In this document: positions 51,969-60,934 of the stretch, one piece after another
Numbering within the stretch: position 1 is the first letter of the stretch
Layout: the number at the start of each line of letters is the position of its first letter
Source: Novosphingobium flavum
GTDB taxonomy: Bacteria > Pseudomonadota > Alphaproteobacteria > Sphingomonadales > Sphingomonadaceae
Reading direction: 5' to 3'
Length of the DNA stretch: 64,000 nucleotides
NCBI RefSeq assembly: GCF_014230315.1
Contig: NZ_JACLAW010000002.1
Span: 124,001 to 188,000 of the forward strand
Made by a program: the position numbers and the translations under genes
Notes under the pieces: model-generated
The model's database searches: none
Told to the model about the DNA's origin: nothing
Seen by the model: only the letters and a program-made list of their open reading frames with translations

Positions 51969-52982
51969 GTGAGCGCCTTGCGCATTTCCACCGTCATTCC
52001 TGCCTACAACCGGGCCGATCTGATCCCCGAGACCCTGCGCTCGATCCTGTCGCAGACCCGCCCCCCGCACGAGCTGATCGTGGTCGACGACGGCTCGACC
52101 GACGGCACCCCGGACGCGGTCGCCGCCTTCGGCAAGAGCGTGACCCTGCTGCGCCAGAGCAATGCCGGGGCCGGCGTCGCGCGCAATACCGGCTGTGCGC
52201 GGGCCACGGGCGACATCATCCATTTCATGGACAGCGACGACCTGTGCACGCTGGACAGCTACGCCCATGCCGCCGCCGCGATGGAGCGCGGGGCCGACAT
52301 GACCTATGGCCCCTGGCTCAAGGCCCGGTTCGACGGACGCGAGCTCGACCCAGAGGCGGTGGTGCTCCAGCAGGGCCCGGTTCCCGCGGCGCGGCTCGAC
52401 CTGCTCGCCCTGTTGGTGGACTGGGTCACGGTGCTCCAGCCCTGCCTGTTTCGCCGCGAGATGCTCGAACGGGCCGGCCCCTTCCGCACCGACCTCAAGC
52501 CCTCGGAAGACACCGAACTGCTTTACCGGCTGACCCGCGCCGCCCGGGCCCCGACTCACGTGCCCGGGATGCTGGTACTCTACCGGGTGCACGAAGGGGG
52601 CATCTCCCAGCACAACGTCGAACGCGCGGTGCGCGACCGGGCGAACCTGTGGGCCGTGCTCCAGCAGCATGCCGACCAGCGCGCCGACCTCGATGGCGCC
52701 GTCCGCGCCCAGTTCCGGCGCAAGAAGTATGAAGTGGCCTGCGAGGTGCGGGAATACGACCCGGCCGCGGCCGAAACGCTGGCCGCCGATGTCGGCACGT
52801 TCGATCGCGGGACCAGCCGCAGCCGGTTGCTCGCCCGCAAGTTCCGCAGCCGCCTGCGCCACAGACTCCTGCGCGATCCCTATCCGCCGCCGATGGCCTC
52901 GGGTCCGCTGCGCCCCGAGCAGGAGCAGGCGATCCGCGAGCTCGGCTACGCCCTGCGCCAGCCATCCGGACGCGGTGGATAA
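51969..52982 (+). CDS. Glycosyltransferase family 2 (paralogue of the 46358 gene)
   Basis: 337 aa from a GTG at 51969. RISTVIPAYNRADLIPETLR, VVDDGSTDGTPDAV, RNTGCARATGDIIHFMDSDD (DxD), and FRTDLKPSEDTELLYRLTRA. It has the same length, order and C-terminal tail (RELGYALRQ) as the minus-strand GT2 at 46358, so the two probably arose by duplication. It is followed 101 bp later by lptA. A sugar transfer step is expected; specificity unknown. Confidence 0.9.
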   Translation: MSALRISTVIPAYNRADLIPETLRSILSQTRPPHELIVVDDGSTDGTPDAVAAFGKSVTLLRQSNAGAGVARNTGCARATGDIIHFMDSDDLCTLDSYAHAAAAMERGADMTYGPWLKARFDGRELDPEAVVLQQGPVPAARLDLLALLVDWVTVLQPCLFRREMLERAGPFRTDLKPSEDTELLYRLTRAARAPTHVPGMLVLYRVHEGGISQHNVERAVRDRANLWAVLQQHADQRADLDGAVRAQFRRKKYEVACEVREYDPAAAETLAADVGTFDRGTSRSRLLARKFRSRLRHRLLRDPYPPPMASGPLRPEQEQAIRELGYALRQPSGRGG

Positions 52983-53083
52983 GGCCCTGTCGCGTCGGGC
53001 CATGCCGCCTCCCCGGCCGGCAACCGGCCGCCGCCGCCGAATTGGGCTTCACCTGGCCCGACCAGTCTTTTAGAAGGTCCCCC

Positions 53084-53662
53084 ATGCCGAGCTTCCGCCT
53101 GCCCCGCCTCGCCTCCGCCCTGCCGTTCAAGGGCCTGGTCGTGCTCGCGCTCGGCGCCGGCGCCGCCACGATCGGCACGCAAATGGTGGGCGCCCAGGCG
53201 ATCGCCGGGTTCAACAGCAATGCCCCGGTCAACTACGAGGCGGACCGGATCGAGCTGCAGGACAAGCAAAAGCGCGTGATCCTCTCCGGCAGCGTCAACA
53301 TCAGCCAGGGCGACCTCAAGATGAACGCGGCGCGAACCACCGTGGCCTATACCGACGGCGGCGCGGTCAAGATCCAGCGGATCGACGCGACCGGCGGCGT
53401 CGTCGTGGCGCGCGGCAACGAAACCGCGCGCGGCGATGTCGCGATCTACGATTTCAACCGCCGCCTGATCACCATGGTCGGCGCCGTCAGCCTGCACCGC
53501 GGGGCCGACACGCTGAACGGCGGGCGGCTGGTGATCGACCTGGCCAGCGGGGTTTCCAGCGTCGACGGGCGCAGCTCGGGCGGCTCATCCGCCACCGGGG
53601 CGACGGGCGGCAGTTCCGGCGGGCGTGTCAGCGGATCCTTTACCGTCCCCAAGCGGAACTGA
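53084..53662 (+). CDS. lptA: LPS transport periplasmic protein LptA
   Basis: 192 aa from ATG 53084 (AAGG upstream). Signal peptide (FKGLVVLALGAGAATIGTQM..GAQA), then the OstA/LptA beta-jellyroll: FNSNAPVNYEADRIELQDKQ, RVILSGSVNISQGDLKMNAA, GVVVARGNETARGDVAIYDF, AVSLHRGADTLNGGRLVIDL. A Gly/Ser-rich tail ends the protein. It forms the periplasmic bridge with LptC. Its position among glycan genes rather than beside lptC is abnormal, and no lptB follows. Confidence 0.9.
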   Translation: MPSFRLPRLASALPFKGLVVLALGAGAATIGTQMVGAQAIAGFNSNAPVNYEADRIELQDKQKRVILSGSVNISQGDLKMNAARTTVAYTDGGAVKIQRIDATGGVVVARGNETARGDVAIYDFNRRLITMVGAVSLHRGADTLNGGRLVIDLASGVSSVDGRSSGGSSATGATGGSSGGRVSGSFTVPKRN

Positions 53663-53665
53663 GGC

Positions 53666-54862
53666 GTGGCCGTGCCGGCGCCCGGTGATGGGGCCCTTCC
53701 CCGCCTGCGGCACCTGCTGCTGGCCCTGCTCGCCGGGCGGGCCCCGGCCGAACTGGCCGGACTCGACCAGGAGGCCTGGCATGGGCTCGACCGGATGGCC
53801 GCCCTGCACCGGCTCCAGCCGCTGCTGCATCACCACCACCGCGCCGATCCGGCGATCCCGGACTCCCTGCGCGCCGGCTGGGCCGAAGCCTATCGCGCCT
53901 CGGCCCTCGCCTCGCTGGTCCTCGCGGCCGACCTGACGGCCACGACCGCGCTGCTGGAACAGGCGGGCATGGCCCCGCTGGCGCTCAAGGGCGCCTGGCT
54001 GGCCTGGCACGCCTATCCCCACCCCGCCCTGCGCCCGATGCGCGACCTTGACCTGCTGCTGACGCCCGACACCGTCATCCCGGCCTTCGAGCTGCTCCAG
54101 GCCCACGGCTACCGGCAGGAAGGCGCCCAACATCTCACGCTTGAGGAGACGGTCCGGCTCGACAAGCACATGCCGCCGCTGGTCTCGCCGCGCGGCACGG
54201 TGATCGAGCTGCACCAGCGCTTGTGGGAGGTCGACGGGCGGATGGACCATGCCGCCCCCGCCGCGCGCGAAGCGGCGATCCGCGCCCGGGCGATCCGCTC
54301 CGGACCGCTGGCCTATCTCGCCCCGCAGGATACCCTCGCCCACCTCGTCATCCACGCGGTCTACGATCACCGCCTCGATTGCGGCCCGCTGGTGTTGAGC
54401 GACATCGCCTTCCTGCTTGCCGCCGCCCCGGTGGACTGGGACGCCTTCTGGGCCGAGGCCCGTGCCGGCGGCTGGCAGCGCGGCGCCGGGCTGGTCCTTG
54501 CCCTGGTCAAGGTCCATGCGCCCGATGCGCAGGTCACGCTTCCCGCCGATCTGCCCCCCTGCCCGGCCGACCTCGCCGACCTGTCCACCGGGCTGCTGCT
54601 CCAGGAACTGGACACCCGGCAGAGCGCCGGGGTCGCCGCCACGCTCACCGCCGCGGGCCCGGGGGCCTTCCTCCGCCGCATCCTGGCCCGCCGCAAGGGT
54701 GCCGACGATGTCCGCGACGTGACCCGCGATCTCAGTTCCGAAGGCGGTTTTGCCGCCTGGGCCGGCATGCGGCTGGTGCGCACGGTGCGCGATCTGGCCC
54801 GCCGCGAGGTGCGCGACCAGTCGCGGGATCTGGCCCGCCTCAGCCGCTGGCTGGATGCCTGA
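53666..54862 (+). CDS. Nucleotidyltransferase-family protein (PF14907-like)
   Basis: 398 aa from a GTG at 53666, 3 bp after the lptA stop. It has the uncharacterised nucleotidyltransferase layout: PLALKGAWLAWHAYPHPALR followed by PMRDLDLLL with the DxD acidic pair near residue 130, and long helical flanks (AWGEAYRAS-type). Such proteins recur in sphingomonad and Gram-negative polysaccharide loci; the activity has not been established. It is probably co-transcribed with lptA. Confidence 0.8.
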   Translation: MAVPAPGDGALPRLRHLLLALLAGRAPAELAGLDQEAWHGLDRMAALHRLQPLLHHHHRADPAIPDSLRAGWAEAYRASALASLVLAADLTATTALLEQAGMAPLALKGAWLAWHAYPHPALRPMRDLDLLLTPDTVIPAFELLQAHGYRQEGAQHLTLEETVRLDKHMPPLVSPRGTVIELHQRLWEVDGRMDHAAPAAREAAIRARAIRSGPLAYLAPQDTLAHLVIHAVYDHRLDCGPLVLSDIAFLLAAAPVDWDAFWAEARAGGWQRGAGLVLALVKVHAPDAQVTLPADLPPCPADLADLSTGLLLQELDTRQSAGVAATLTAAGPGAFLRRILARRKGADDVRDVTRDLSSEGGFAAWAGMRLVRTVRDLARREVRDQSRDLARLSRWLDA

Positions 54863-54994
54863 ATTTCCGCCCCCGACCCCGGCGCGGCGCGGCGCCGACC
54901 GGCCTACGCAATTCGCGCAAGCCACGGCATTCATGCGAGTTTCCACCCTCCATACGGGTTTTCACGGGGTCTGGATGTGTATAGGCAGGGCGCC

Positions 54995-55108
54995 ATGACG
55001 ACGGAATTGAGCGGCGCGCCGCGGACGACATCAGGCGGATCGGGGCGAGACGGATGGCAGGTGCCAGTATCGTGGACAGGGGTGTCGAGGGCAGGCAGTC
55101 ACCGATGA
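54995..55108 (+). CDS. Possible 37-aa leader ORF coupled to fcl
   Basis: ATG 54995 with AGGG about 5 nt upstream; its TGA overlaps the ATG of fcl (ATGA at 55105-55108). The product is hydrophilic (MTTELSGAPRTTSGGSGRDG...) with no recognisable domain. It may be a leader peptide that controls fcl translation, or chance. The rest of the 242-bp gap 54863-55104 shows nothing else clear. Confidence 0.3.
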   Translation: MTTELSGAPRTTSGGSGRDGWQVPVSWTGVSRAGSHR

Positions 55109-56052
55109 ACACGCTGCCGTTTCCGCTTGAAGGACGCCGCGTCTACGTAGCCGGTCACCGGGGCATGGTCGGCTCGGCGCTGGTCCGGCGCCTCGCCCGG
55201 GAAAACTGCACTGTGCTCACCGCCCCGCGCGAGGTGGACCTGCGCGACCAGGCCGCCACCCGCGCCTGGGTGGAGGCCAACCGGCCCGAGGTGATGGTCA
55301 TCGCCGCGGCCCGGGTCGGCGGAATTCTCGCCAACGACACCTGGCCGGCCGATTTCCTCTACGACAACCTGATGATCGAGGCGAACCTGATCGAGGCGGC
55401 CTATCGCAACGGCACGGAAAAGGTGCTGCTGCTCGGTTCCTCGTGCATCTATCCCAAGTTCGCGCCCCAGCCGATCTCCGAGGATTCGCTGCTCACCGGA
55501 CCGCTCGAACAGACCAACGAATGGTATGCGATCGCCAAGATCGCGGGAATCAAGCTGTGCCAGGCCTACCGCCGCCAGCACGGGGTTGATTTCATCAGCG
55601 CCATGCCGACCAACCTCTATGGCCCGGGCGACAATTTCGACCTCCATTCCAGCCACGTCCTGCCCGCCCTGATCCGCAAGGCGCACGAGGCCAAGACATC
55701 CGGGGCGCCCAGCTTCGAGATCTGGGGCACCGGCACGCCTTACCGCGAATTCATGCACGTCGATGATCTGGCCGATGCCTGCATCTACCTGCTGCGCCAC
55801 TATTCCGATCCCCTGCCGATCAACATCGGCTCGGGCAGCGACATCACGATCGGCGATCTGGCCGAGATGGTCGCCCGGGTGGTCGGCTTCACCGGCACGA
55901 TCACGCGCGATGCCGGCAAGCCCGATGGCACCCCCCGCAAGCTGATGGATTCGGCTCGCCTCGCCGCGCTCGGCTGGAAGCCGTCGATCGCGCTGGAAGC
56001 GGGCGTGGCCGATACCTACCAGTTGTTCCTCAGCGGCGGCTGGCGGGGCTGA
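55105..56052 (+). CDS. fcl: GDP-L-fucose synthase
   Basis: 315 aa from ATG 55105. VYVAGHRGMVGSALVRRL for NADPH, AARVGGILANDTWPADFLYD, LLGSSCIYPKFAPQPISEDS with the catalytic Ser/Cys, EWYAIAKIAGIKLCQAYRRQ (Tyr-Lys), and PTNLYGPGDNFDLHSSHVLP. It turns GDP-4-keto-6-deoxymannose into GDP-L-fucose. The dehydratase gmd that makes its substrate is not in this window. Confidence 0.94.
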   Translation: MNTLPFPLEGRRVYVAGHRGMVGSALVRRLARENCTVLTAPREVDLRDQAATRAWVEANRPEVMVIAAARVGGILANDTWPADFLYDNLMIEANLIEAAYRNGTEKVLLLGSSCIYPKFAPQPISEDSLLTGPLEQTNEWYAIAKIAGIKLCQAYRRQHGVDFISAMPTNLYGPGDNFDLHSSHVLPALIRKAHEAKTSGAPSFEIWGTGTPYREFMHVDDLADACIYLLRHYSDPLPINIGSGSDITIGDLAEMVARVVGFTGTITRDAGKPDGTPRKLMDSARLAALGWKPSIALEAGVADTYQLFLSGGWRG

Positions 56053-56061
56053 GGGGCCCCG

Positions 56062-57309
56062 GTGCGCCTCGCTCCCATGCGCCTCGCTATTGTCGGGCTG
56101 AACTACGCGCCCGAGGAAATCGGCATCGGCGCCTTCACCAGCGGCATGGCACGGGGCCTGGCCGCGCGCGAATTCGCGGTCCGGGCCATCGTCGGCAAGC
56201 CCTATTACCCGCAGTGGCAGGTGTGGGAGGGCTTTGCCCGCCCCGGCTGGCTGGCCGCGCGTGAAGACGGGGTCGAGATCACCCGCTGCCCGCACTATGT
56301 CCCGGCCCGGCCTTCGGGCCTCAAGCGGATCGTCCACCTCGCCAGCTTCGCCGCCGGCGCCCTCGCCCCGGCCCTGCGCCTCGCTCTCGGCCGGAAGGAC
56401 CAGCGCCCGGAGACCGTGATCTGCGTCGCCCCGGCCCTGCTCAGCGTGCCGGTGGCCTGGCTGCTGGCCCGGCTGGCCGGGGCACGGCTGTGGATCCATG
56501 TTCAGGATTTCGAGGTCGAGGCCGCTTTCGCCACCGGCCTCGTCGATGGTTACGGCCGCGCCGCACGGCTGGCCCGGGGGGTCGAAAACCGGCTGCTGCG
56601 ACTGGCTGACCGGGTCACCACGATCAGCCCGCAGATGTGCGCCCGGCTGCACGACAAGGGTATCGCCGCCGAGCAGGTCAGCGAGGTCCGCAACTGGGCC
56701 AATGCCCCGGCGCCCGATCCGGCGGCGGGCGCGGCCTACCGCGCCGAATGGGGGCTGGGTACGCGCCGGGTCGCGCTCTATTCGGGCAATATCGCCAACA
56801 AGCAGGGGATCGAGATCGTGGTCGCGGCCGCGCGCCTGCTCGCCGATCGCGGCGACCTCCACTTCGTCGTCTGCGGCGAAGGGCCCAACCGCGCCCGGCT
56901 CCAGGCCCTCGCCGCGGGGCTGACCAACATCTCGTTCCACGATCTCCAGCCCGCCGCCCGGATGGGCGAACTGCTCAGCCTGGCCGCGATCCACCTCCTG
57001 CCGCAGATCGCCGGGGCAGCCGATCTGGTCCTGCCCTCCAAGCTGGCCAACATGCTCCATTCGGGCCGCCCGGTCGTCGCCACGGCCGAGCCGGGCACGG
57101 GCCTGCACGGTGAGGTCGAGGGCTGCGGCCTGACCACTCCGCCGGGCGACGCCGCCGCTTTTGCCGCGGCCATCGCCCGCCTGCTCGACGATCCGGTGCT
57201 GGCCGAAGAGCTCGGCGCGGCGGCGCGCGAGCGCGGGCACGAGCGCTGGTCGCAGGATGCCGTGCTCGACCGCCTCGCCGCCCTGCTGCGCGAGGAGGAT
57301 ACGCGATGA
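56062..57309 (+). CDS. WcaI-like glycosyltransferase family 4
   Basis: 415 aa from a GTG at 56062 (an internal ATG at 56077 is the alternative). The start RLAIVGLNYAPEEIGIGAFT is characteristic of WcaI-type colanic-acid glycosyltransferases, as are GKPYYPQWQVWEGF, CPHYVPARPSGLKRI and the nucleotide-sugar site ADLVLPSKLANMLHSGRPVV. The closest role is a GDP-fucose- or related sugar-dependent transferase. The stop overlaps the next gene by 4 bp. Confidence 0.88.
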   Translation: MRLAPMRLAIVGLNYAPEEIGIGAFTSGMARGLAAREFAVRAIVGKPYYPQWQVWEGFARPGWLAAREDGVEITRCPHYVPARPSGLKRIVHLASFAAGALAPALRLALGRKDQRPETVICVAPALLSVPVAWLLARLAGARLWIHVQDFEVEAAFATGLVDGYGRAARLARGVENRLLRLADRVTTISPQMCARLHDKGIAAEQVSEVRNWANAPAPDPAAGAAYRAEWGLGTRRVALYSGNIANKQGIEIVVAAARLLADRGDLHFVVCGEGPNRARLQALAAGLTNISFHDLQPAARMGELLSLAAIHLLPQIAGAADLVLPSKLANMLHSGRPVVATAEPGTGLHGEVEGCGLTTPPGDAAAFAAAIARLLDDPVLAEELGAAARERGHERWSQDAVLDRLAALLREEDTR

Positions 57310-58481
57310 ACCGCGATGCGGCCGCCCCGCCGGGTCCGTTTCTGCTGTTCTGCCCGTCGATCGGCGGCGGCTTTCCCCGCCACTCCCACTTCCAGGCCCG
57401 CGAACTGGCCAGCCGGGGGGTTATGGTGGAAATGCTGTGCCGGCCGGACTTTCCGATGACCGCGCCGCCCGGCTCCTACCGCCAGGTGCCCTGCCTCGTC
57501 GGGGTCAATGGCCCGGGGCTGGCGCGCAAGCTGCTGCGGGTGGCATGCTTCGTGGTCAATTACTGGATCCTGGCCTGGCAGATCCTGCGCCGGCGCCCCC
57601 GTTTCGTCCTGATGGAATCGAACACGGAATATTTCGCCGCCTGCTGGGCCTGGCCGCACCTCCTTCTCGCCGCACTCGGCCGCACCACCTATCTCGCCAA
57701 TTTTCACGATCCCGCGCGCGAGAAGCGCTTCGGGCCCGACTGGTGGCACCGGCTCACGCTGCGCCTCGGCTTCGGCATGCTGCGCGGCGGGCTGGTTCAC
57801 GGCGGCGTGCCGGCCGGGGCGGACATCCCGGCCCGGGTCTCGATCCGGTCGGTCCCGCATGGCCTGCTCGGCGATGCCGCCACGAGCCGGCCGGCCTTCG
57901 ACCTGCGCGAGCGGCTCGGCATTGCGCCGGGCCGGGTGATCCTGCTCTCGTTCGGACTGATCGCCGACCGCAAGAACCTCGACCTCCTGATCGCGGCCCT
58001 GCCGGACCTGCCCGAGGTCGAACTGGTCATCGCCGGCGACGACGTTTCGGCCAGCCAGCGCCCTTCGCACTGGTACAAGGCCTGTGCCGAAGCGCTCGGG
58101 GTGGCGGACCGGGTCCATTTCGTCATCCGCTACATTCCCGAAGAGGAAACTCCCGCCTGGTTCGGCGGGGCGGACATCATCGCCCTCACCTACAACCGCG
58201 CCTTCGTCTCGCAGAGCGGCGTGCTCCAGCTGGCCGTCTTGTGGGACAAGCCGGTTCTGGCCTCGAGCGGGCCGGGTCCGCTGCAGGAGGCAGTAGAGAC
58301 CGGGCTCGGCGTCTTCGTCGCGCCGGACAGCGTGCCGGCCATCGTCGCCGGGCTGCGCCAGCTGACCGGCGGCTGGCGGCCCGATCCGGCGGCCTTTGCC
58401 GCCTATCGCCGCCACGCCTCGTGGGAGGCCAATGTCGACGGCCTGCTCGACCTGGCCCGCAGCCTGGACCGGGCGGCGTGA
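57306..58481 (+). CDS. Glycosyltransferase family 4
   Basis: 391 aa. PSIGGGFPRHSHFQARELAS is the acceptor-side N-terminus, followed by VSIRSVPHGLLGDAA, VILLSFGLIADRKNLDLLIA, and LTYNRAFVSQSGVLQLAVLW as the GT4 nucleotide site. Overlaps its upstream and downstream neighbours by 4 bp (ATGA, GTGA). It works with the WcaI-like enzyme in building the repeat unit. Confidence 0.85.
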   Translation: MNRDAAAPPGPFLLFCPSIGGGFPRHSHFQARELASRGVMVEMLCRPDFPMTAPPGSYRQVPCLVGVNGPGLARKLLRVACFVVNYWILAWQILRRRPRFVLMESNTEYFAACWAWPHLLLAALGRTTYLANFHDPAREKRFGPDWWHRLTLRLGFGMLRGGLVHGGVPAGADIPARVSIRSVPHGLLGDAATSRPAFDLRERLGIAPGRVILLSFGLIADRKNLDLLIAALPDLPEVELVIAGDDVSASQRPSHWYKACAEALGVADRVHFVIRYIPEEETPAWFGGADIIALTYNRAFVSQSGVLQLAVLWDKPVLASSGPGPLQEAVETGLGVFVAPDSVPAIVAGLRQLTGGWRPDPAAFAAYRRHASWEANVDGLLDLARSLDRAA

Positions 58482-60034
58482 TCCTCACCCGCGCGCAGGA
58501 CATACCCGAGGCGGCCCGTCAGGCCGATGTGCTGGTGATCGGGGCCGGCGCCGTCGGCATTCCCCTCGCCGTGACCCTGGCCCGGCGCGGGCTGCGGGTC
58601 ACGCTGCTCGAAGGCGGCCCGGCCGAACCGCCCACGGGCCACGAAGCAGCCAATGCCGGGCCCTCGACCGGGCGGGCGTACGACGGGCTGGTCAGCGGCC
58701 GGATGAAGGCGCTGGGCGGCACGACCCGGCTCTGGGGGGGCCAGCTGGTGCCCTTCAGCGTCAGCGACATCGAGCAGGCCGCCTTCCCCGGCCAGCCGCA
58801 CTGGCCCTTTACCCATGCCGACTATCTCGGCCATGTCGGCCAGGTCTACGACCTCCTCGGCATCCCGCAGGACGCCCGCGATCCCCGCGCCGTGTGGAGC
58901 AGGATGTCCGGCGCCGAGGCCGCATTCGGTCCCTCGCTCGAAGTGGGCATGAACCTGTGGCTGCCCCAGCCCGATTTCGCCCGCCTCTTCGCCGCCGAGC
59001 TTTCCGCGGCCGAAGGGCCCATGGTCATCACCGAGGCCGAGGTCGAGCGGCTGGAATTCGGCCATCCCGGCCGGCTCGATGCCGTGCACACCAGCCGCGG
59101 CTCCTTTCGCGCCGACCGGGTGGTGCTGGCCTGCGGCACGATCGAGATCGCCCGCCTCCTGCTGCGCGCGGCCGCCTGCGAGCCGGCCTGCGGCTTTGCC
59201 GGCAACGAACACCTCGGCAAGTGGTTCATGGACCATCTGCACGGCTTCATGGGCGAACTGCACGGGGCCGATCCGGAGGCGATCGGCAACCTGTTCGACT
59301 ATGTTCACCACCGCGGCCTGCGCTTCGGGGTGAAGCTGCGCCTCAGCGACGATGCGCGTGCCGAGCAGGGGCTGTGCAATGGCGTTGTAACGCTCAATCC
59401 CCGCATGGGTCTCAAGCAGGGCGCGACCGAACTGCTGGCCCTCCTGACCCGTCTGTTCAGCGGGCGCGGATCGCCCGCCGCCACCTTGCGCCACGGTCTG
59501 GCCATGGTCCGCATCACCCTGCCGCTCGCCTGGCGCTACCTCGTCCGGCGGCGCTCGTCCCTGCTCTTTTCAAGCGGCGTGGCCATCGGCGTGGAGTTCG
59601 AGCAACTGCCCTCTCCCCAAAGCTACATCTTCCTTGATCCGGCCGAACCGCCGGCCACGGCCAAGGCCGGGATCTGCTGGAATCCGGGCGGCGAGGAAAT
59701 GCGCACGGTCCAGGCGCTGGCGCAGATGCTCTCGGCCGAGCTCACCGCGCGCGGCCTCGGCGAAGTGCGGATCGACCCGCGCGCCCTGGCCGGCGATCCG
59801 GCCTTCCTCGATGCCTGCCACGATGCCTATCACCAGATGGGAGGCGCCCGTCTGGCCGCCAGCGCGAGCGAGGGCGTGGTTGATCACGATCTCAGGGTTT
59901 TCGGCACGGACAACCTCTTCGTCGCCGGTGCCGCGGTCTTCCCTTCCGGCAGCTTCGCCAACCCGACCCTGACCGCGCTCGCGCTCACCCTGCGCCTGGC
60001 CGACCACCTCAGCGGCGCGGGAGCCGCGCGATGA
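58478..60034 (+). CDS. GMC-family oxidoreductase
   Basis: 518 aa from a GTG overlapping the upstream stop. N-terminal FAD motif DVLVIGAGAVGIPLAVTLAR, GRMKALGGTTRLWGGQLVPF, and C-terminal HQMGGARLAASASEGVVDHD plus FVAGAAVFPSGSFANPTLTA with the His/Asn active-site region of GMC enzymes. It probably oxidises an alcohol on a sugar or a lipid-linked intermediate. A GMC enzyme inside a glycan cluster is unusual. Read-through frames from 57161 are artefacts. Confidence 0.85.
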   Translation: MILTRAQDIPEAARQADVLVIGAGAVGIPLAVTLARRGLRVTLLEGGPAEPPTGHEAANAGPSTGRAYDGLVSGRMKALGGTTRLWGGQLVPFSVSDIEQAAFPGQPHWPFTHADYLGHVGQVYDLLGIPQDARDPRAVWSRMSGAEAAFGPSLEVGMNLWLPQPDFARLFAAELSAAEGPMVITEAEVERLEFGHPGRLDAVHTSRGSFRADRVVLACGTIEIARLLLRAAACEPACGFAGNEHLGKWFMDHLHGFMGELHGADPEAIGNLFDYVHHRGLRFGVKLRLSDDARAEQGLCNGVVTLNPRMGLKQGATELLALLTRLFSGRGSPAATLRHGLAMVRITLPLAWRYLVRRRSSLLFSSGVAIGVEFEQLPSPQSYIFLDPAEPPATAKAGICWNPGGEEMRTVQALAQMLSAELTARGLGEVRIDPRALAGDPAFLDACHDAYHQMGGARLAASASEGVVDHDLRVFGTDNLFVAGAAVFPSGSFANPTLTALALTLRLADHLSGAGAAR

Positions 60035-60930
60035 TCGGGCGCCTGATCTTCGGCTGCGGCCGGCTTACCGGCGGCGCGAGCATGGCCGAGGCCCTGCGGC
60101 TGGTCGACATCTGCCTCGATGCGGGAATCCGCCATTTCGACACGGCACCATCCTATGGCCTCGGAACGGCCGAGGCGGTTATCGGCAAGGCCCTGCGCAG
60201 CGCCGGGCGGGACGTGATGATCACCGCCAAGGTCGGCTCTACCGCGCCGCGCTTCGGGCTGGTCAAGACCTGGCTGCGCCGCGCCAAGCGCAGCCTCACC
60301 GCAGCGGAGCCGCGACTGTCCGACCCGTTCACCCCGGTCGAGGCCGCCGCTATCCGCTCGGCCGCCGAGTTCGGCGCCGATGCCATGCGCCGCTCAGCCG
60401 AGCGCAGTGCCGCCTTGCTCGGGCGGATCGACTGGCTCCTGCTGCACGAAAGCCTGGCGGAGCATGCCGCCCCCGAGACGGTCGCCGCGCTGGACGCGCT
60501 CGCCGCCCGGTACGGCGCCCTTCCCGGTTATTCAAACGGCGCCCAGTTCGACCCCGCCACCGACGCGGCCTACCCGGACCGGTGGATCCGGCAAGTCGCC
60601 GTGCGACCGCAGTGGCTGACGGGCTTGCCCGGGGAGCCGATCCGCCAGCCGCTCAGCCTGCACGGCATCGCCCTTACCGGCCGCTGGCTGTGCGAAAATG
60701 ACGCGGCCCATGCCCGGCGCGTGGAACAGGCGGCATACCTGGTCGAAAGCGATGATCAGGCACTGCGCGAAATTGCCGTCCACTATGCCTTGGCCGCAAG
60801 CCACCTGCCCCAGGCCCGGTTGATCGTCTCGTCCAGCCATCCGGGGCGGTTGAAGGCACTCCTGGCCGCCCTGACGAAGCTCGATCCGGAGCAGTGCGGC
60901 GCCATAACCGCTACCTTCACGCGGGAATGA
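60031..60930 (+). CDS. Aldo/keto reductase-like protein
   Basis: 299 aa. Starts RLIFGCGRLTGGASMAEALR; AGIRHFDTAPSYGLGTAEAV gives the Asp and Tyr of the catalytic tetrad, and MITAKVGS the Lys. The His position (DWLLLHES) is present. An unusually short core suggests divergence from sugar reductases. It overlaps the GMC gene by 4 bp, so the two redox enzymes are likely a pair acting on one substrate, perhaps oxidation then reduction. Confidence 0.82.
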   Translation: MIGRLIFGCGRLTGGASMAEALRLVDICLDAGIRHFDTAPSYGLGTAEAVIGKALRSAGRDVMITAKVGSTAPRFGLVKTWLRRAKRSLTAAEPRLSDPFTPVEAAAIRSAAEFGADAMRRSAERSAALLGRIDWLLLHESLAEHAAPETVAALDALAARYGALPGYSNGAQFDPATDAAYPDRWIRQVAVRPQWLTGLPGEPIRQPLSLHGIALTGRWLCENDAAHARRVEQAAYLVESDDQALREIAVHYALAASHLPQARLIVSSSHPGRLKALLAALTKLDPEQCGAITATFTRE

Positions 60931-60934
60931 GGGA

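Noticed and set aside
57161..60034. A 957-codon plus-strand frame running through the GT4 and GMC genes
   Set aside because: Its N-terminal half is the wrong frame of the GT4 gene; only the part from 58478 corresponds to the GMC oxidoreductase.
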